Source: Phycisphaerales bacterium (GTDB lineage Bacteria; Planctomycetota; Phycisphaerae; Phycisphaerales; UBA1924). Taken from it: a DNA stretch of 37,716 nucleotides. Below are positions 27,990 through 35,558 of the stretch, one piece after another (positions within the stretch are counted from its first letter, which is position 1; every line of letters starts with the position of its first letter). The stretch is taken from contig JADYYE010000074.1 of the NCBI GenBank assembly GCA_020853815.1, forward strand, positions 1 to 37,716. The letters are read 5' to 3'. The notes below the pieces were generated by a model that was given only the letters and a program-made list of their open reading frames with translations, did no database searches and had not been told where the DNA came from. A program made the translations under genes and the position numbers.

Positions 27990-29969
27990 ATGGCCCGCCA
28001 CGTCCTCCTGGCCGTGCTCACGCTCGCCCCGTGTTTGCCCCTGACGCCGCCCGCGCTGGCCCAGCCCGCCGCCATCGGTTCGGACCAATCGCGGACCGAC
28101 GCCGCCAACTGGGCGACGCTGAATTCGCCCAAGGCCGACCGCGCCGCACGCACCGCCGCCGCCGCCGCGCTGGTCGCGCGGGCCAAGACCGCTCAGCCCG
28201 CCGCCATCCTCGATTCGCTCCGCGCCGCGCTCGAAGGCCGCTCGCCCGACCCCCTCGCCGGCGACCTCGTCGCCTCAGCACTTTCGAGCGAGCCAGAGGG
28301 CCTCGCCCCGCTCTTGGATTCGCTCTGGCTCGGCGCGCAGCACGTCGCCGACGAGCGCACGCCCCCCTACTTCGCCGCGCTCTCCGCGTACCGCACGCCC
28401 GACAACGCCGCGCGACTGCTCGACGCCGCCGCCGCCTCGCGCCTCCCCGTCGTCGCTCGCTCCGCCTACGCCGCCCTCGCCGACCTCAGCGGCCGCGACG
28501 ACCTCAACGAGTCCCGCTCCGATTGGTCCGCCTGGATCGATCACGCCAAGTCCCTTTCTCCCGACGACTGGCAACGCGAGCTCGCCCGCGGCCTGTCGGC
28601 CCGCGTCGCACACGACCGCCAGCGAACCCAAGCCCTCTCCGACCGCCTCTCCGAAACCCTCCGCAAGCTCCACCTCGCCACTCCGCCCGAGGACCGTTCC
28701 AAACTCCTCGCGTCGCTCCTCGCCGACCCCGAGCCCTCCGTCCGCGACCTGGGCTTCGAGCTCGTCTCCCGCGAACTCTCCGCCACCTCAACGCTCGGCC
28801 CCGAGGTCGGCGCCGCCGCCATCGCGCTCCTGGGCGATCCCTCCGCGCTCGTCCGCGAACGCGCCGCCCTCCTCGTCGCGCAGCTCGATCCGCCCGGCGG
28901 ACAGGCCGCCATCCTCGCCTGCCTCGAACGCGAAACTTCCGCTCAGACCGCGGCGGCGTTGCTCTCCGCATCGTCCCGCTGGCTCACGCCCGCCACCATC
29001 GACCTCGCCCTCCGCTGGCTCGAAACCGGCACCTCCGCCGCCGGCGCCGCCGCCGAGACCCTCACCTCCGCCGATCGCGTCGGCGCGCTCACCGATGTTC
29101 AGCGCCAGCGCGCCCTCGCCCGCCTCCGACAGATCGAGGGCGCCGCCTTCCCTCCCGCCGCCTCGCGCCTCGTGGCCTCCGTCGGCGACGACTCCGACCG
29201 GCTCCGCCTCGCACAACTTCTCCGCTCCGATCGCGCCGCACAACGTCTCGCCGCCGCCGAGGCCCTCGTCATCTACCCCGAGTTCCTCGACGACCTTCTC
29301 AACGCCGTCGCCGGCGACGGGCAGTTCCTCCCCTTGACCACCCGCGGCATCATCCTCTCGCGCGCCGACGCCGCCACCTTCGAATCGCTCCGCGCCCTCT
29401 CCAACATCTCCGAAGAGGAGAAAACCGAATCGCTCGCCATCATCGGCGAGTTCCTCTCCTCCGCCGATCTCCTCTCGGTCATTCGACGCACGCCCGCCGC
29501 CGACCCGCTCCGCGGCCGCTTGCTCAAAAACTTCTCCGATCCCGATCGCATCATGTCCGAGGCCGCCGCCGCAACCACGCTCCCCACGCTCGCCGAGGGA
29601 ATCATGCTCCTCGCCGATTCGCACCTGGCGGGCGGGCGCGGCGATCAGGCCCTGCTCGCCCTCTCCGCCATGCCCAACCTCCGTGAGGTCGTGGGCGCCG
29701 GCGCGTTCGACGCGGTTCAAGTGGCCGCCCTCGTCGCGATGGGACGCCCCGACGATGCCGAGACCGCCGCCCCAGACGCCCAAGCTTGGCTGGAAGCGAT
29801 GAAGTCCGCCGCCGGCCGCCCCTACGCCTCGTCGCTCCTCAACTACACCGAGATGCTCTTCGCCGGTCGCATGGACGAGGCCCAGCAGACCGCCTTCAAC
29901 CAGCGCCGCGACGCGATCGCCAAGGTGCTCGAATCCTCGCCCGGCTCCGAATCCATGCCGGATCGGTGA
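27990..29969 (+). CDS. Secreted HEAT-like repeat protein, unknown function
   Basis: A 659-residue protein with a signal peptide (MARHVLLAVLTLAPCLPLT, cleavage near ALAQ). The frame opens at a GTG at 27918, but the ATG at 27990 begins the signal peptide. The mature protein is alpha-helical and alanine-rich, with HEAT-type helical pairs such as LLADPEPSVRDLGFELVSRE and LGDPSALVRERAALLVAQLD. No catalytic motif is visible. It is probably periplasmic and structural or a scaffold. It faces the TPR gene divergently and ends 66 bases before the convergent pseudokinase gene. Confidence 0.75.
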   Translation: MARHVLLAVLTLAPCLPLTPPALAQPAAIGSDQSRTDAANWATLNSPKADRAARTAAAAALVARAKTAQPAAILDSLRAALEGRSPDPLAGDLVASALSSEPEGLAPLLDSLWLGAQHVADERTPPYFAALSAYRTPDNAARLLDAAAASRLPVVARSAYAALADLSGRDDLNESRSDWSAWIDHAKSLSPDDWQRELARGLSARVAHDRQRTQALSDRLSETLRKLHLATPPEDRSKLLASLLADPEPSVRDLGFELVSRELSATSTLGPEVGAAAIALLGDPSALVRERAALLVAQLDPPGGQAAILACLERETSAQTAAALLSASSRWLTPATIDLALRWLETGTSAAGAAAETLTSADRVGALTDVQRQRALARLRQIEGAAFPPAASRLVASVGDDSDRLRLAQLLRSDRAAQRLAAAEALVIYPEFLDDLLNAVAGDGQFLPLTTRGIILSRADAATFESLRALSNISEEEKTESLAIIGEFLSSADLLSVIRRTPAADPLRGRLLKNFSDPDRIMSEAAAATTLPTLAEGIMLLADSHLAGGRGDQALLALSAMPNLREVVGAGAFDAVQVAALVAMGRPDDAETAAPDAQAWLEAMKSAAGRPYASSLLNYTEMLFAGRMDEAQQTAFNQRRDAIAKVLESSPGSESMPDR

Positions 29970-30035
29970 CGCACCACGCACGCACAGCGCTGCTTGCGCC
30001 GCGCGCCATGTGCTCATGTGAAGCTGTGCGACGTG

Positions 30036-30905
30036 TTACGGCGTCCGGGTCCGGAACTTGTCCAGCACCACGCGCACCGTCGGGAACGCCGCCGGCGCGT
30101 CCGGCGTCTTCACGTTCGACGGCAGTTGCTCGATCGCTCGTTCCGCGGATTCAAACCCGCCGGCCGCGTCCAGCGCCCGCTCCAGCCAGCGATCCCACGC
30201 CTCGGGCAGCTTCTTGATCAGCCGTCCCGCGGGGATCATGGGCTCTTCCGCCGGCAGGCCCGTGAGCAGTCGATACGCGATCTGTCCGACGCTGCGGATC
30301 TCGTCGGCCGCCATCGCCCGCGCCGGGGCCGCGCTCGCCGCGATCCGTTGCGACAGGCCGTAGAGCTCGATCATCGCCCGCCCATGCTTGTCCACAAGCA
30401 CCTCGTCGATCGCGACCGGGCCATGCGACGGGCCGCCGCTCTCGTGGGCGTGGGACAGCGCACCCAAGAGGTGAAGCGTCGCCCGCTCCGCCTCGCTGGG
30501 CGACATCCGCCCGCCCTTCATCTCAACCAGTGACCCCAGCGTCACCAGCCCAAGATGGTTGCCCGTGAACGGCGTGACCAGGCACGCCCGCCCCTGAAGA
30601 TCAAACGCAAACTCTTGAATATCAAGGAGATGCGGATGCTTGTAGGTGCTCTCCGACGCCGCCGAAAGGAACCGTGCCTGGGCCGCCCGATCAAACCGCT
30701 TGGTCAGGCGGTACACCGTGTGGGCCGTGTGGTTCAGTTCATGGCGCGCGATCCAGCGCTCGCCGAGCGGAGCATCCGCAAGGCGGCGGATCAGCCGATA
30801 CGAGCCGAAGGTCGGTGTCTCTTGTTTGGAAGCGCCCAACGCGGGTGGTCCACTGAGTCCCCAGTCGATCGGCCGAACGGCCGTGTGTTCGCCGGGTGAA
30901 CCCAA
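30036..30905 (-). CDS. Protein kinase-like fold, probable pseudokinase
   Basis: A 289-residue protein whose fold order matches a Hanks-type kinase: YRLIRRLADAPLGERWIARH for the nucleotide lobe, VYRLTKRF with a candidate lysine Lys69, HPHLLDIQEFAFDLQGRACLVTPF for the hinge region, and DEIRSVGQIAYRLLTGLPAE for the helix after the activation segment. The catalytic loop is degenerate: HGPVAIDEVLV (161-171) replaces HRDxKxxN, and ELYG replaces DFG. The glycine loop is also poor. Phosphotransfer is therefore unlikely, and a scaffold or sensor role is inferred. The start is uncertain (TTG at 30905). There is no transmembrane segment. It is divergent from the dioxygenase gene. Confidence 0.7.
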   Translation of the reverse strand: MGSPGEHTAVRPIDWGLSGPPALGASKQETPTFGSYRLIRRLADAPLGERWIARHELNHTAHTVYRLTKRFDRAAQARFLSAASESTYKHPHLLDIQEFAFDLQGRACLVTPFTGNHLGLVTLGSLVEMKGGRMSPSEAERATLHLLGALSHAHESGGPSHGPVAIDEVLVDKHGRAMIELYGLSQRIAASAAPARAMAADEIRSVGQIAYRLLTGLPAEEPMIPAGRLIKKLPEAWDRWLERALDAAGGFESAERAIEQLPSNVKTPDAPAAFPTVRVVLDKFRTRTP

Positions 30906-31089
30906 AGCATATCCACCATCCGCCCACGCCGCCTAGATTCCCTCCCCCATCTCTCCCTTCCCCCACAAACACCAACTCCGCACCGCCCGCCCGCGCGCAA
31001 AACCACCCGCCTACGTCCGGGAACGTAGAATGCCCCAGCGGCATCGCCCCGCGCGGGCGGCCGTCCGAACATCCATCTCGGAGCAGGTC

Positions 31090-32349
31090 ATGACCACCCT
31101 CTCGCCCTCGCCCGCCGTCAAAGTCAACCCCGGCACCGATCCCCTCCAGCTCATCGACGTCGATCACGTCCGCTTCTACGTCGGCAACGCTAAGCAGGCC
31201 GCCTTCTTCTACGCCCACTGCTTCGGCTTCCAGATCGAACAAGTCGCCGACCTCACCACCGGCACCCGCGACGCCGCCCACTACCTCCTCACCCAGGGAA
31301 ACATCCGCTTCCTCCTTACCAGCGCCCTCACCCCAGAGCACCCCGCCGCCATGGAAGTCGCCATGTACGGCGACGGCGTAAAGGACGTCGCCTTCACCGT
31401 CTTCGACGCCGAAAAGGCCTACGAACGCGCCATCAAGAACGGCGCCCAGTCCGCCTATGAGCCGCGCACCGCCAAGGACTCGAGCGGCTCCGTCACCACC
31501 GCCGCCATCCGCACCTTCGGACGCGCCATCCACTCCTTCGTCAGCCGCACCGGCGCCTACGACCTCACCAAGGTCAAGCAGGGCGCCACCTTCGCCCCCC
31601 AGTTCCGCCGCCTCGCCGAGGGCTGCGCCCACGAGCCCGCACGCGGCTGCGCGCCCCAGTCCGGCGTCACCTCCGTCCTCTCCATCAACGAGCACAACAA
31701 GAAGCACCCGTGCGGCCTCAAATACGTCGACCACCTCGTCGGAAACGTCGAGCTCGGCAAAATGAACTACTGGGTCGCCTTCTACGAAAGCGTCCTCGAG
31801 TTCTCCATGTTCAAGCACTTCGACGACAAGGACATCTCCACCGAGTTCTCCGCCCTCATGTCCAAGGTCATGTCCAGCGGCAACAACCTCATCAAGATCC
31901 CCATCAACGAGCCCGCCGCCGGCAAAAAGAAGAGCCAGGTCCAGGAATACCTCGACTGGCACTCCAACACCCCCGGCGTCCAGCACCTGGCCCTCCGCAC
32001 CGACGATGAGCTCGCCTCCATCGCCGCCCTCCGCTCGCGCGGCGTGGATTTCCTCACGCTCCCCGACGCCTATTACGACAACGTGTGGAACCGCGTCAAC
32101 ACGATGCTGACCAGCCACGGACACCAGGCCGTGAAGGAAGATCACGAGGCCATCCGCAAGCTCGGCATTCTCGTGGACGCGGACGACGAGGGCTACCTGC
32201 TCCAGCTTTTCACCAAGCCGCTCCAGGACCGCCCCACGCTGTTCTTCGAGATCATCTGCCGGCGCGGGAGCCAGTCCTTCGGCAAGGGCAACTTCAAGGC
32301 CCTCTTCGAGGCGCTGGAACTCGAGCAGGAGAGAAGAGGGAATCTGTAG
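31090..32349 (+). CDS. hpd: 4-Hydroxyphenylpyruvate dioxygenase
   Basis: A 419-residue Fe(II) enzyme that converts 4-hydroxyphenylpyruvate to homogentisate in tyrosine catabolism. The two VOC-fold halves are visible: VDHVRFYVGNAKQAAFFYAH at the start and VDHLVGNV in the C-terminal half. Iron ligands are His215, His299 (VQHLALRTDD) and Glu387 (LFFEIICRRG). The C terminus GKGNFKALFEALELEQERRG is typical and complete. The length is above the ~360 of many bacterial forms. No homogentisate dioxygenase is visible nearby. The SLATT-like gene begins 13 bases after the stop, and its ribosome-binding GGAG overlaps the stop codon. Confidence 0.95.
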   Translation: MTTLSPSPAVKVNPGTDPLQLIDVDHVRFYVGNAKQAAFFYAHCFGFQIEQVADLTTGTRDAAHYLLTQGNIRFLLTSALTPEHPAAMEVAMYGDGVKDVAFTVFDAEKAYERAIKNGAQSAYEPRTAKDSSGSVTTAAIRTFGRAIHSFVSRTGAYDLTKVKQGATFAPQFRRLAEGCAHEPARGCAPQSGVTSVLSINEHNKKHPCGLKYVDHLVGNVELGKMNYWVAFYESVLEFSMFKHFDDKDISTEFSALMSKVMSSGNNLIKIPINEPAAGKKKSQVQEYLDWHSNTPGVQHLALRTDDELASIAALRSRGVDFLTLPDAYYDNVWNRVNTMLTSHGHQAVKEDHEAIRKLGILVDADDEGYLLQLFTKPLQDRPTLFFEIICRRGSQSFGKGNFKALFEALELEQERRGNL

Positions 32350-32362
32350 GAGCCAACCACGC

Positions 32363-32887
32363 ATGCCAACCGATGCGAGAGACGAGCTCTGGAATAGCAC
32401 GTACGGCACAAGATATATGTGCTTGTACTATCTATCGCTCGCGCATGGTCTGGTTTCGCGATGGACAGTTTTCGACGATGTCGTAAAAACACTTGTCGCG
32501 CTGACGGCATCGGGTTCCGCGGTCGCGGGCTGGGCCTTGTGGAAAGATGACGGATTCAAATCCGCATGGATTGTCTTCGCTGGAGCCGCCGCGGTGCTCG
32601 CGATCGTGCATGCTGCGCTTGGGGTCCAGGCCAGGATCAAAGTCTGGGCTGACCTGAAGCGAGACCTAACCGTGCTATCAAACGATCTTGAGACATTTCA
32701 GATGCAGATGCGCATTAACTCTGAATTTGATGTCGCCGTCTTCAGTAAGGACTGGCTTGAGCTACGCAAGCGATATTCAGAAGCGACAAGCAGACTTGTC
32801 ACCGATCTGCTCGCCACGCCAGGATTCCGCGAACGATCGCAGGACGAAGCGAACCGAGCCATGGGCGTGCAGGCGGCATCCGCCTGA
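32363..32887 (+). CDS. Two-TM SLATT-like membrane protein
   Basis: A 174-residue protein with an aromatic N terminus (ELWNSTYGTRYMCLYYL), two membrane helices (about residues 39-60 and 66-88) and a cytoplasmic helical tail of about 85 residues (LKRDLTVLSNDLETFQMQMR). This layout recalls SLATT or DUF4231 domains, two-TM pore-type effectors often found in anti-phage loci; the match is by architecture only. Base composition is lower in GC than its neighbours: 32701-32760 has 28 G+C in 60. It also uses AGA, ATA and TAT codons that are rare elsewhere, suggesting transfer. GGAG overlapping the hpd stop lies upstream of the ATG at 32363. A proline-rich miniprotein follows after 20 bases. Confidence 0.7.
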   Translation: MPTDARDELWNSTYGTRYMCLYYLSLAHGLVSRWTVFDDVVKTLVALTASGSAVAGWALWKDDGFKSAWIVFAGAAAVLAIVHAALGVQARIKVWADLKRDLTVLSNDLETFQMQMRINSEFDVAVFSKDWLELRKRYSEATSRLVTDLLATPGFRERSQDEANRAMGVQAASA

Positions 32888-32907
32888 CGTGGTAACAGGA
32901 GCTTCTC

Positions 32908-33030
32908 GTGACACAGCATCCAAAGCCACCTTATCAGCTTCCGACAACCCCACCGCCGGAGCCACGAACACCCCCTGCTCCGCTCGTTCCTCCTAAGCCC
33001 ATCCCCCCCCCACCTCCGCGGCCGAAATAG
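32908..33030 (+). CDS. 40-residue proline-rich miniprotein
   Basis: The frame opens after an in-frame TAA at 32893 and starts at a GTG with AGGAG five to six bases upstream, which supports translation. Twenty of the 40 residues are proline (for example TPPPEPRTPP and PIPPPPPRPK) and the C terminus is basic, with no membrane helix. A run of nine C (33003-33011) lies in codons for the last prolines. It follows the SLATT-like gene by 20 bases and probably shares its transcript. A polyproline ligand or a partner of the membrane protein is possible. It is short, so homology cannot be judged by eye. Confidence 0.55.
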   Translation: MTQHPKPPYQLPTTPPPEPRTPPAPLVPPKPIPPPPPRPK

Positions 33031-33040
33031 CTCCGTGGTG

Positions 33041-33055
33041 GACCGCGAAGCGGTC
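33041..33055. repeat. Hairpin with GAA loop
   Basis: GACCGC and GCGGTC form a perfect 6-bp stem around GAA, immediately after the miniprotein stop. It shares its GAA loop with the three hairpins of the adjoining REP-like repeats and could be a divergent copy or a terminator stem. Confidence 0.6.
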
Positions 33056-33067
33056 CGTGAAACCAGC

Positions 33068-33460
33068 CCGGAGCGTCAGCCCCGGGTCAATGAAACCCAA
33101 CGCTCACCACCCGCTCCGTGATTCGAGAGCACCGAAGGTGCGCCACTCGCGCCACTCGCGCCACTCGCACTCCCGCCGCTCCGCGGCTCATCCAACTGGC
33201 CCGACGCCTACCCGGAGCGTCAGCCCCGGGTCAACGGAACCCACCGCTTCCCACCCGCTCCGTGAATCCGGAGCACCGAAGGTGCGCGACTCGCGCATTC
33301 ATGCCGCTCGCGACCGATCCACCCATGTCCCGCCGCTCCGCGGCTCATCCAACTGGTCCGATGCCTTCCCGGAGCGTCAGCCCCGGGTCAACGGAACCCA
33401 CCGCTCCCCACCCGCTCCGTGATTCGAGAGCACCGAAGGTGCGCCACTCGCGCCGCCTAC
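33068..33460. repeat. REP-like repeat cluster, three copies
   Basis: Three copies begin with CCGGAGCGTCAGCCCCGGGT at 33068, 33212 and 33369, spaced 144 and 157 bases. Each holds the inverted repeat CCCGG...CCGGG, then CCACCCGCTCCGTGA, then the hairpin GCACCGAAGGTGC (33129, 33273, 33430). Copies 1 and 2 also contain CCGCTCCGCGGCTCATCCAA. Copy 3 stops near 33460. Copy 1 contains three tandem 9-mers CGCCACTCG. The cluster lies beside a Y1 transposase, as in REP/RAYT systems. Confidence 0.85.
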
Positions 33461-33599
33461 TTCTCCCTTTTCCCAACGTCTACGGCGCGTGTGAACAACC
33501 AGCACCTCAGTCGTGCCGCTCGCGCCTCGCCGTCCATCCCGACGTCTCAGGCGTTGCTCATCACTGGCATTCCCGCATTCTTCCGGCCATACTCCCCAC

Positions 33600-34049
33600 A
33601 TGGGAAGCACGCTCACCTTCCACGTCGTTCACATCATCTTCTCGACCAAGCTCCGCCAACCTTTCATCACCGACGCTGCCGCGCCCCGCCTCTACCCATA
33701 CCTCGGCGGCATCGCGCGCCATCACCAATGCGACCTGCTCGCCATCGGCGGAATGCCCGACCACATCCACCTCCTCATCTCCGTTCATCCCGTCGTCGCC
33801 CTCGCCGACCTCGTGCGCGATCTCAAGGCCAACTCCTCGCGGTTCATGCACGAGGAACTCGCTCTCGCCGATTTCGCTTGGCAAGCCGGATATGCCGCGT
33901 TCTCCGTCAGCAGGTCCGGCGTCGACAGCGTGCGCGCCTACATCGCCGCGCAGCGCGAGCACCACGCGGCCCGCTCGTTCACCGACGAACTCGTCGACTT
34001 CCTACGCAAGCACGACATCGCTTACGACGAGCGATACGTCCTGACGTAG
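33600..34049 (+). CDS. Y1 (IS200/REP-associated type) transposase
   Basis: A 149-residue HUH/tyrosine transposase of the TnpA/Y1 superfamily. The HUH motif is His55-Ile-His57 in GGMPDHIHLLISVHP and the nucleophile candidate is Tyr114 in VRAYIAAQREHH. The C-terminal FLRKHDIAYDERYVLT is typical of the group. The protein looks full length and intact. I chose the ATG at 33600, because the longer frame upstream runs into the repeat region. It lies 140 bases after the REP-like cluster, on the same strand. It could be a domesticated RAYT enzyme acting on those repeats or an IS200-like element; no TnpB is present. Confidence 0.88.
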   Translation: MGSTLTFHVVHIIFSTKLRQPFITDAAAPRLYPYLGGIARHHQCDLLAIGGMPDHIHLLISVHPVVALADLVRDLKANSSRFMHEELALADFAWQAGYAAFSVSRSGVDSVRAYIAAQREHHAARSFTDELVDFLRKHDIAYDERYVLT

Positions 34050-34103
34050 CGACGCCACGACCGCCGCCCCGCTCGCCCGCCGCATCCTCTACGATCCCGC
34101 TCC

Positions 34104-34775
34104 ATGCGCACACGCCTCAAAGTCTGCTGCATCTCGTCGCGCGACGAGGCACACCTCGCCATCGGCGCCGGGGCCGACGCGCTCGGGCTGGTTGCGCGCA
34201 TGCCCAGCGGCCCGGGGCCGATCGCCGACGAACTCATCCGTGACATCGCGCGGATCGCCCCGCCGCCCATCGCGACGTTCCTCCTTACGAGCGAGATCGA
34301 GCCCGACGGGGTGGTCGCCCACGCGCGCCGCACCGGCGTGAGCACGGTGCAACTCGTCGATGACGGCGTCGAGCCCGACGTGTGGCACGCGGTGCGGAGC
34401 GATCTGCCGTCGCTCCGCATCGTGCAGGTGATCCATGTGCGCGACGAGTCGTCGATCGATCTTGCACTTCGCGCGGCGCCGCACGTCGACGCTCTGCTCC
34501 TGGACTCCGGGAACCCGGCCGCACAAGTGCGCGAGCTGGGCGGCACGGGACGCGTCCACGATTGGTCGCTCTCCCGCCGGATCGTGGAACGCTCGCCCGT
34601 CCCTGTTTTCCTGGCCGGCGGGCTCAACCCCGCCAACGTCGCCGACGCCATCCACGCCGTCCGCCCGTTCGGCATCGACCTGTGCAGCGGCGTGCGCCGC
34701 AATGGTCGACTCGACGCGGACAAGCTCCACGCGCTGGTCGGCGCGATCCATCGGGCCGACGCGAGCCTCAGGTGA
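34104..34775 (+). CDS. TrpF-family phosphoribosylanthranilate isomerase-like protein
   Basis: A 223-residue (beta/alpha)8-barrel of the TrpF family. The N-terminal KVCCISSRDEA carries the catalytic-type cysteine (Cys8) with a second cysteine replacing the usual glycine. The acid is Asp134 in VDALLLDSGNP. GLVARMPSGPGPIADELIRD, LGGTGRVHDW, AGGLNPANV and GIDLCSGVR follow. The MPSGPG stretch in place of the usual SPR marks a distinct subgroup. In the classical pathway TrpF converts phosphoribosylanthranilate to CdRP. It is separate from trpB (7.7 kb away) and followed by atpC. The isomerase role is likely from family but not certain in this subgroup. Confidence 0.8.
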   Translation: MRTRLKVCCISSRDEAHLAIGAGADALGLVARMPSGPGPIADELIRDIARIAPPPIATFLLTSEIEPDGVVAHARRTGVSTVQLVDDGVEPDVWHAVRSDLPSLRIVQVIHVRDESSIDLALRAAPHVDALLLDSGNPAAQVRELGGTGRVHDWSLSRRIVERSPVPVFLAGGLNPANVADAIHAVRPFGIDLCSGVRRNGRLDADKLHALVGAIHRADASLR

Positions 34776-34881
34776 TCAGGACCGCCCCGGAATAAGTCCC
34801 GAACAGGAAGACCACAGGCCGCGGTCCTACGATCGCCCATATGCCGCTCGCCCGGTGCCGAGCGTTGATGGAGATCGAGCC

Positions 34882-35322
34882 TTGGCCAAGTCTTTCCGTT
34901 GTCGCCTGGTGACCCCGACCGCGAGCGTGTTCGACGAATCGGTGTCGTACGCCTCGGTCCCGGCTTGGGACGGCCTGTTCGGCGTGCTCCCGGGTCGCGC
35001 TCCCATCCTCGCCCGCATGGGCGCCGGCGAACTCCGCGTTGACTTCCCCGATTCCAACCGGGGCGAAGGCGGCTCTCGCTCCTACTTCGTCGAGGGCGGA
35101 TTCGTCCAGATGGCCGGCGAGCAGCTGACCGTCCTCGCCGAGCGCGCCACGCCCGTCGAGCAATTGAGCGCTTCCGACTCCCAGAACGAACTCGACCTGC
35201 TGATGGCCAAGTCCATCCCGGACCACGCGAAGGACCGACAGGCTCTGGTCGACAGGCTCAATCGCGATCGCCAGTGCGCCCGCCAGAAACTGGCGATCGC
35301 CCGCGCCGCCAAGGGCATCTGA
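34882..35322 (+). CDS. atpC: F1Fo ATP synthase epsilon subunit
   Basis: A 146-residue protein with the epsilon N-terminal beta domain (FRCRLVTPTASVFDESV, VPAWDGLFGVLPGRAPILA, SYFVEGGFVQMAGEQLTVLA) and a helical C-terminal region ending LNRDRQCARQKLAIARAAKG. I chose the TTG at 34882 because GGAGA lies 7 bases upstream; an in-frame GTG at 34855 is the alternative. Epsilon links the gamma stalk to catalysis and can inhibit hydrolysis. Normally it follows atpD in the atp operon, but here no other atp gene is seen, only the TrpF-like gene upstream. Confidence 0.88.
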   Translation: MAKSFRCRLVTPTASVFDESVSYASVPAWDGLFGVLPGRAPILARMGAGELRVDFPDSNRGEGGSRSYFVEGGFVQMAGEQLTVLAERATPVEQLSASDSQNELDLLMAKSIPDHAKDRQALVDRLNRDRQCARQKLAIARAAKGI

Positions 35323-35558
35323 GCCCCACCGCCACCTCGCGCACGTCGCCCTGACGCCCTGAGATCGCCCTCGCGCGTCCCGGACTCGCCCTGGCTCCAC
35401 AACGTGATCGGGCCCGCTTCCGCACCTCACTCCTACCCCGCGCCCAGCGCCCCCGGCCCCGCCCGCCGCGGTCTGGTTCTGGGGCCCGACGTGCTCTGCA
35501 GCGCCCCGGACATGGGCGTGGGGCACGGCAAGACGCGACACTCGGCCCCACACCACGC

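Noticed and set aside
30036..30905. Active serine/threonine kinase
   Set aside because: The HRD aspartate and DFG motif are missing, so I call it a pseudokinase.
33068..33460. CRISPR array
   Set aside because: Only three copies with 144-157 base spacing, repeats with internal hairpins, variable lengths and no cas genes. A REP-like cluster fits better.
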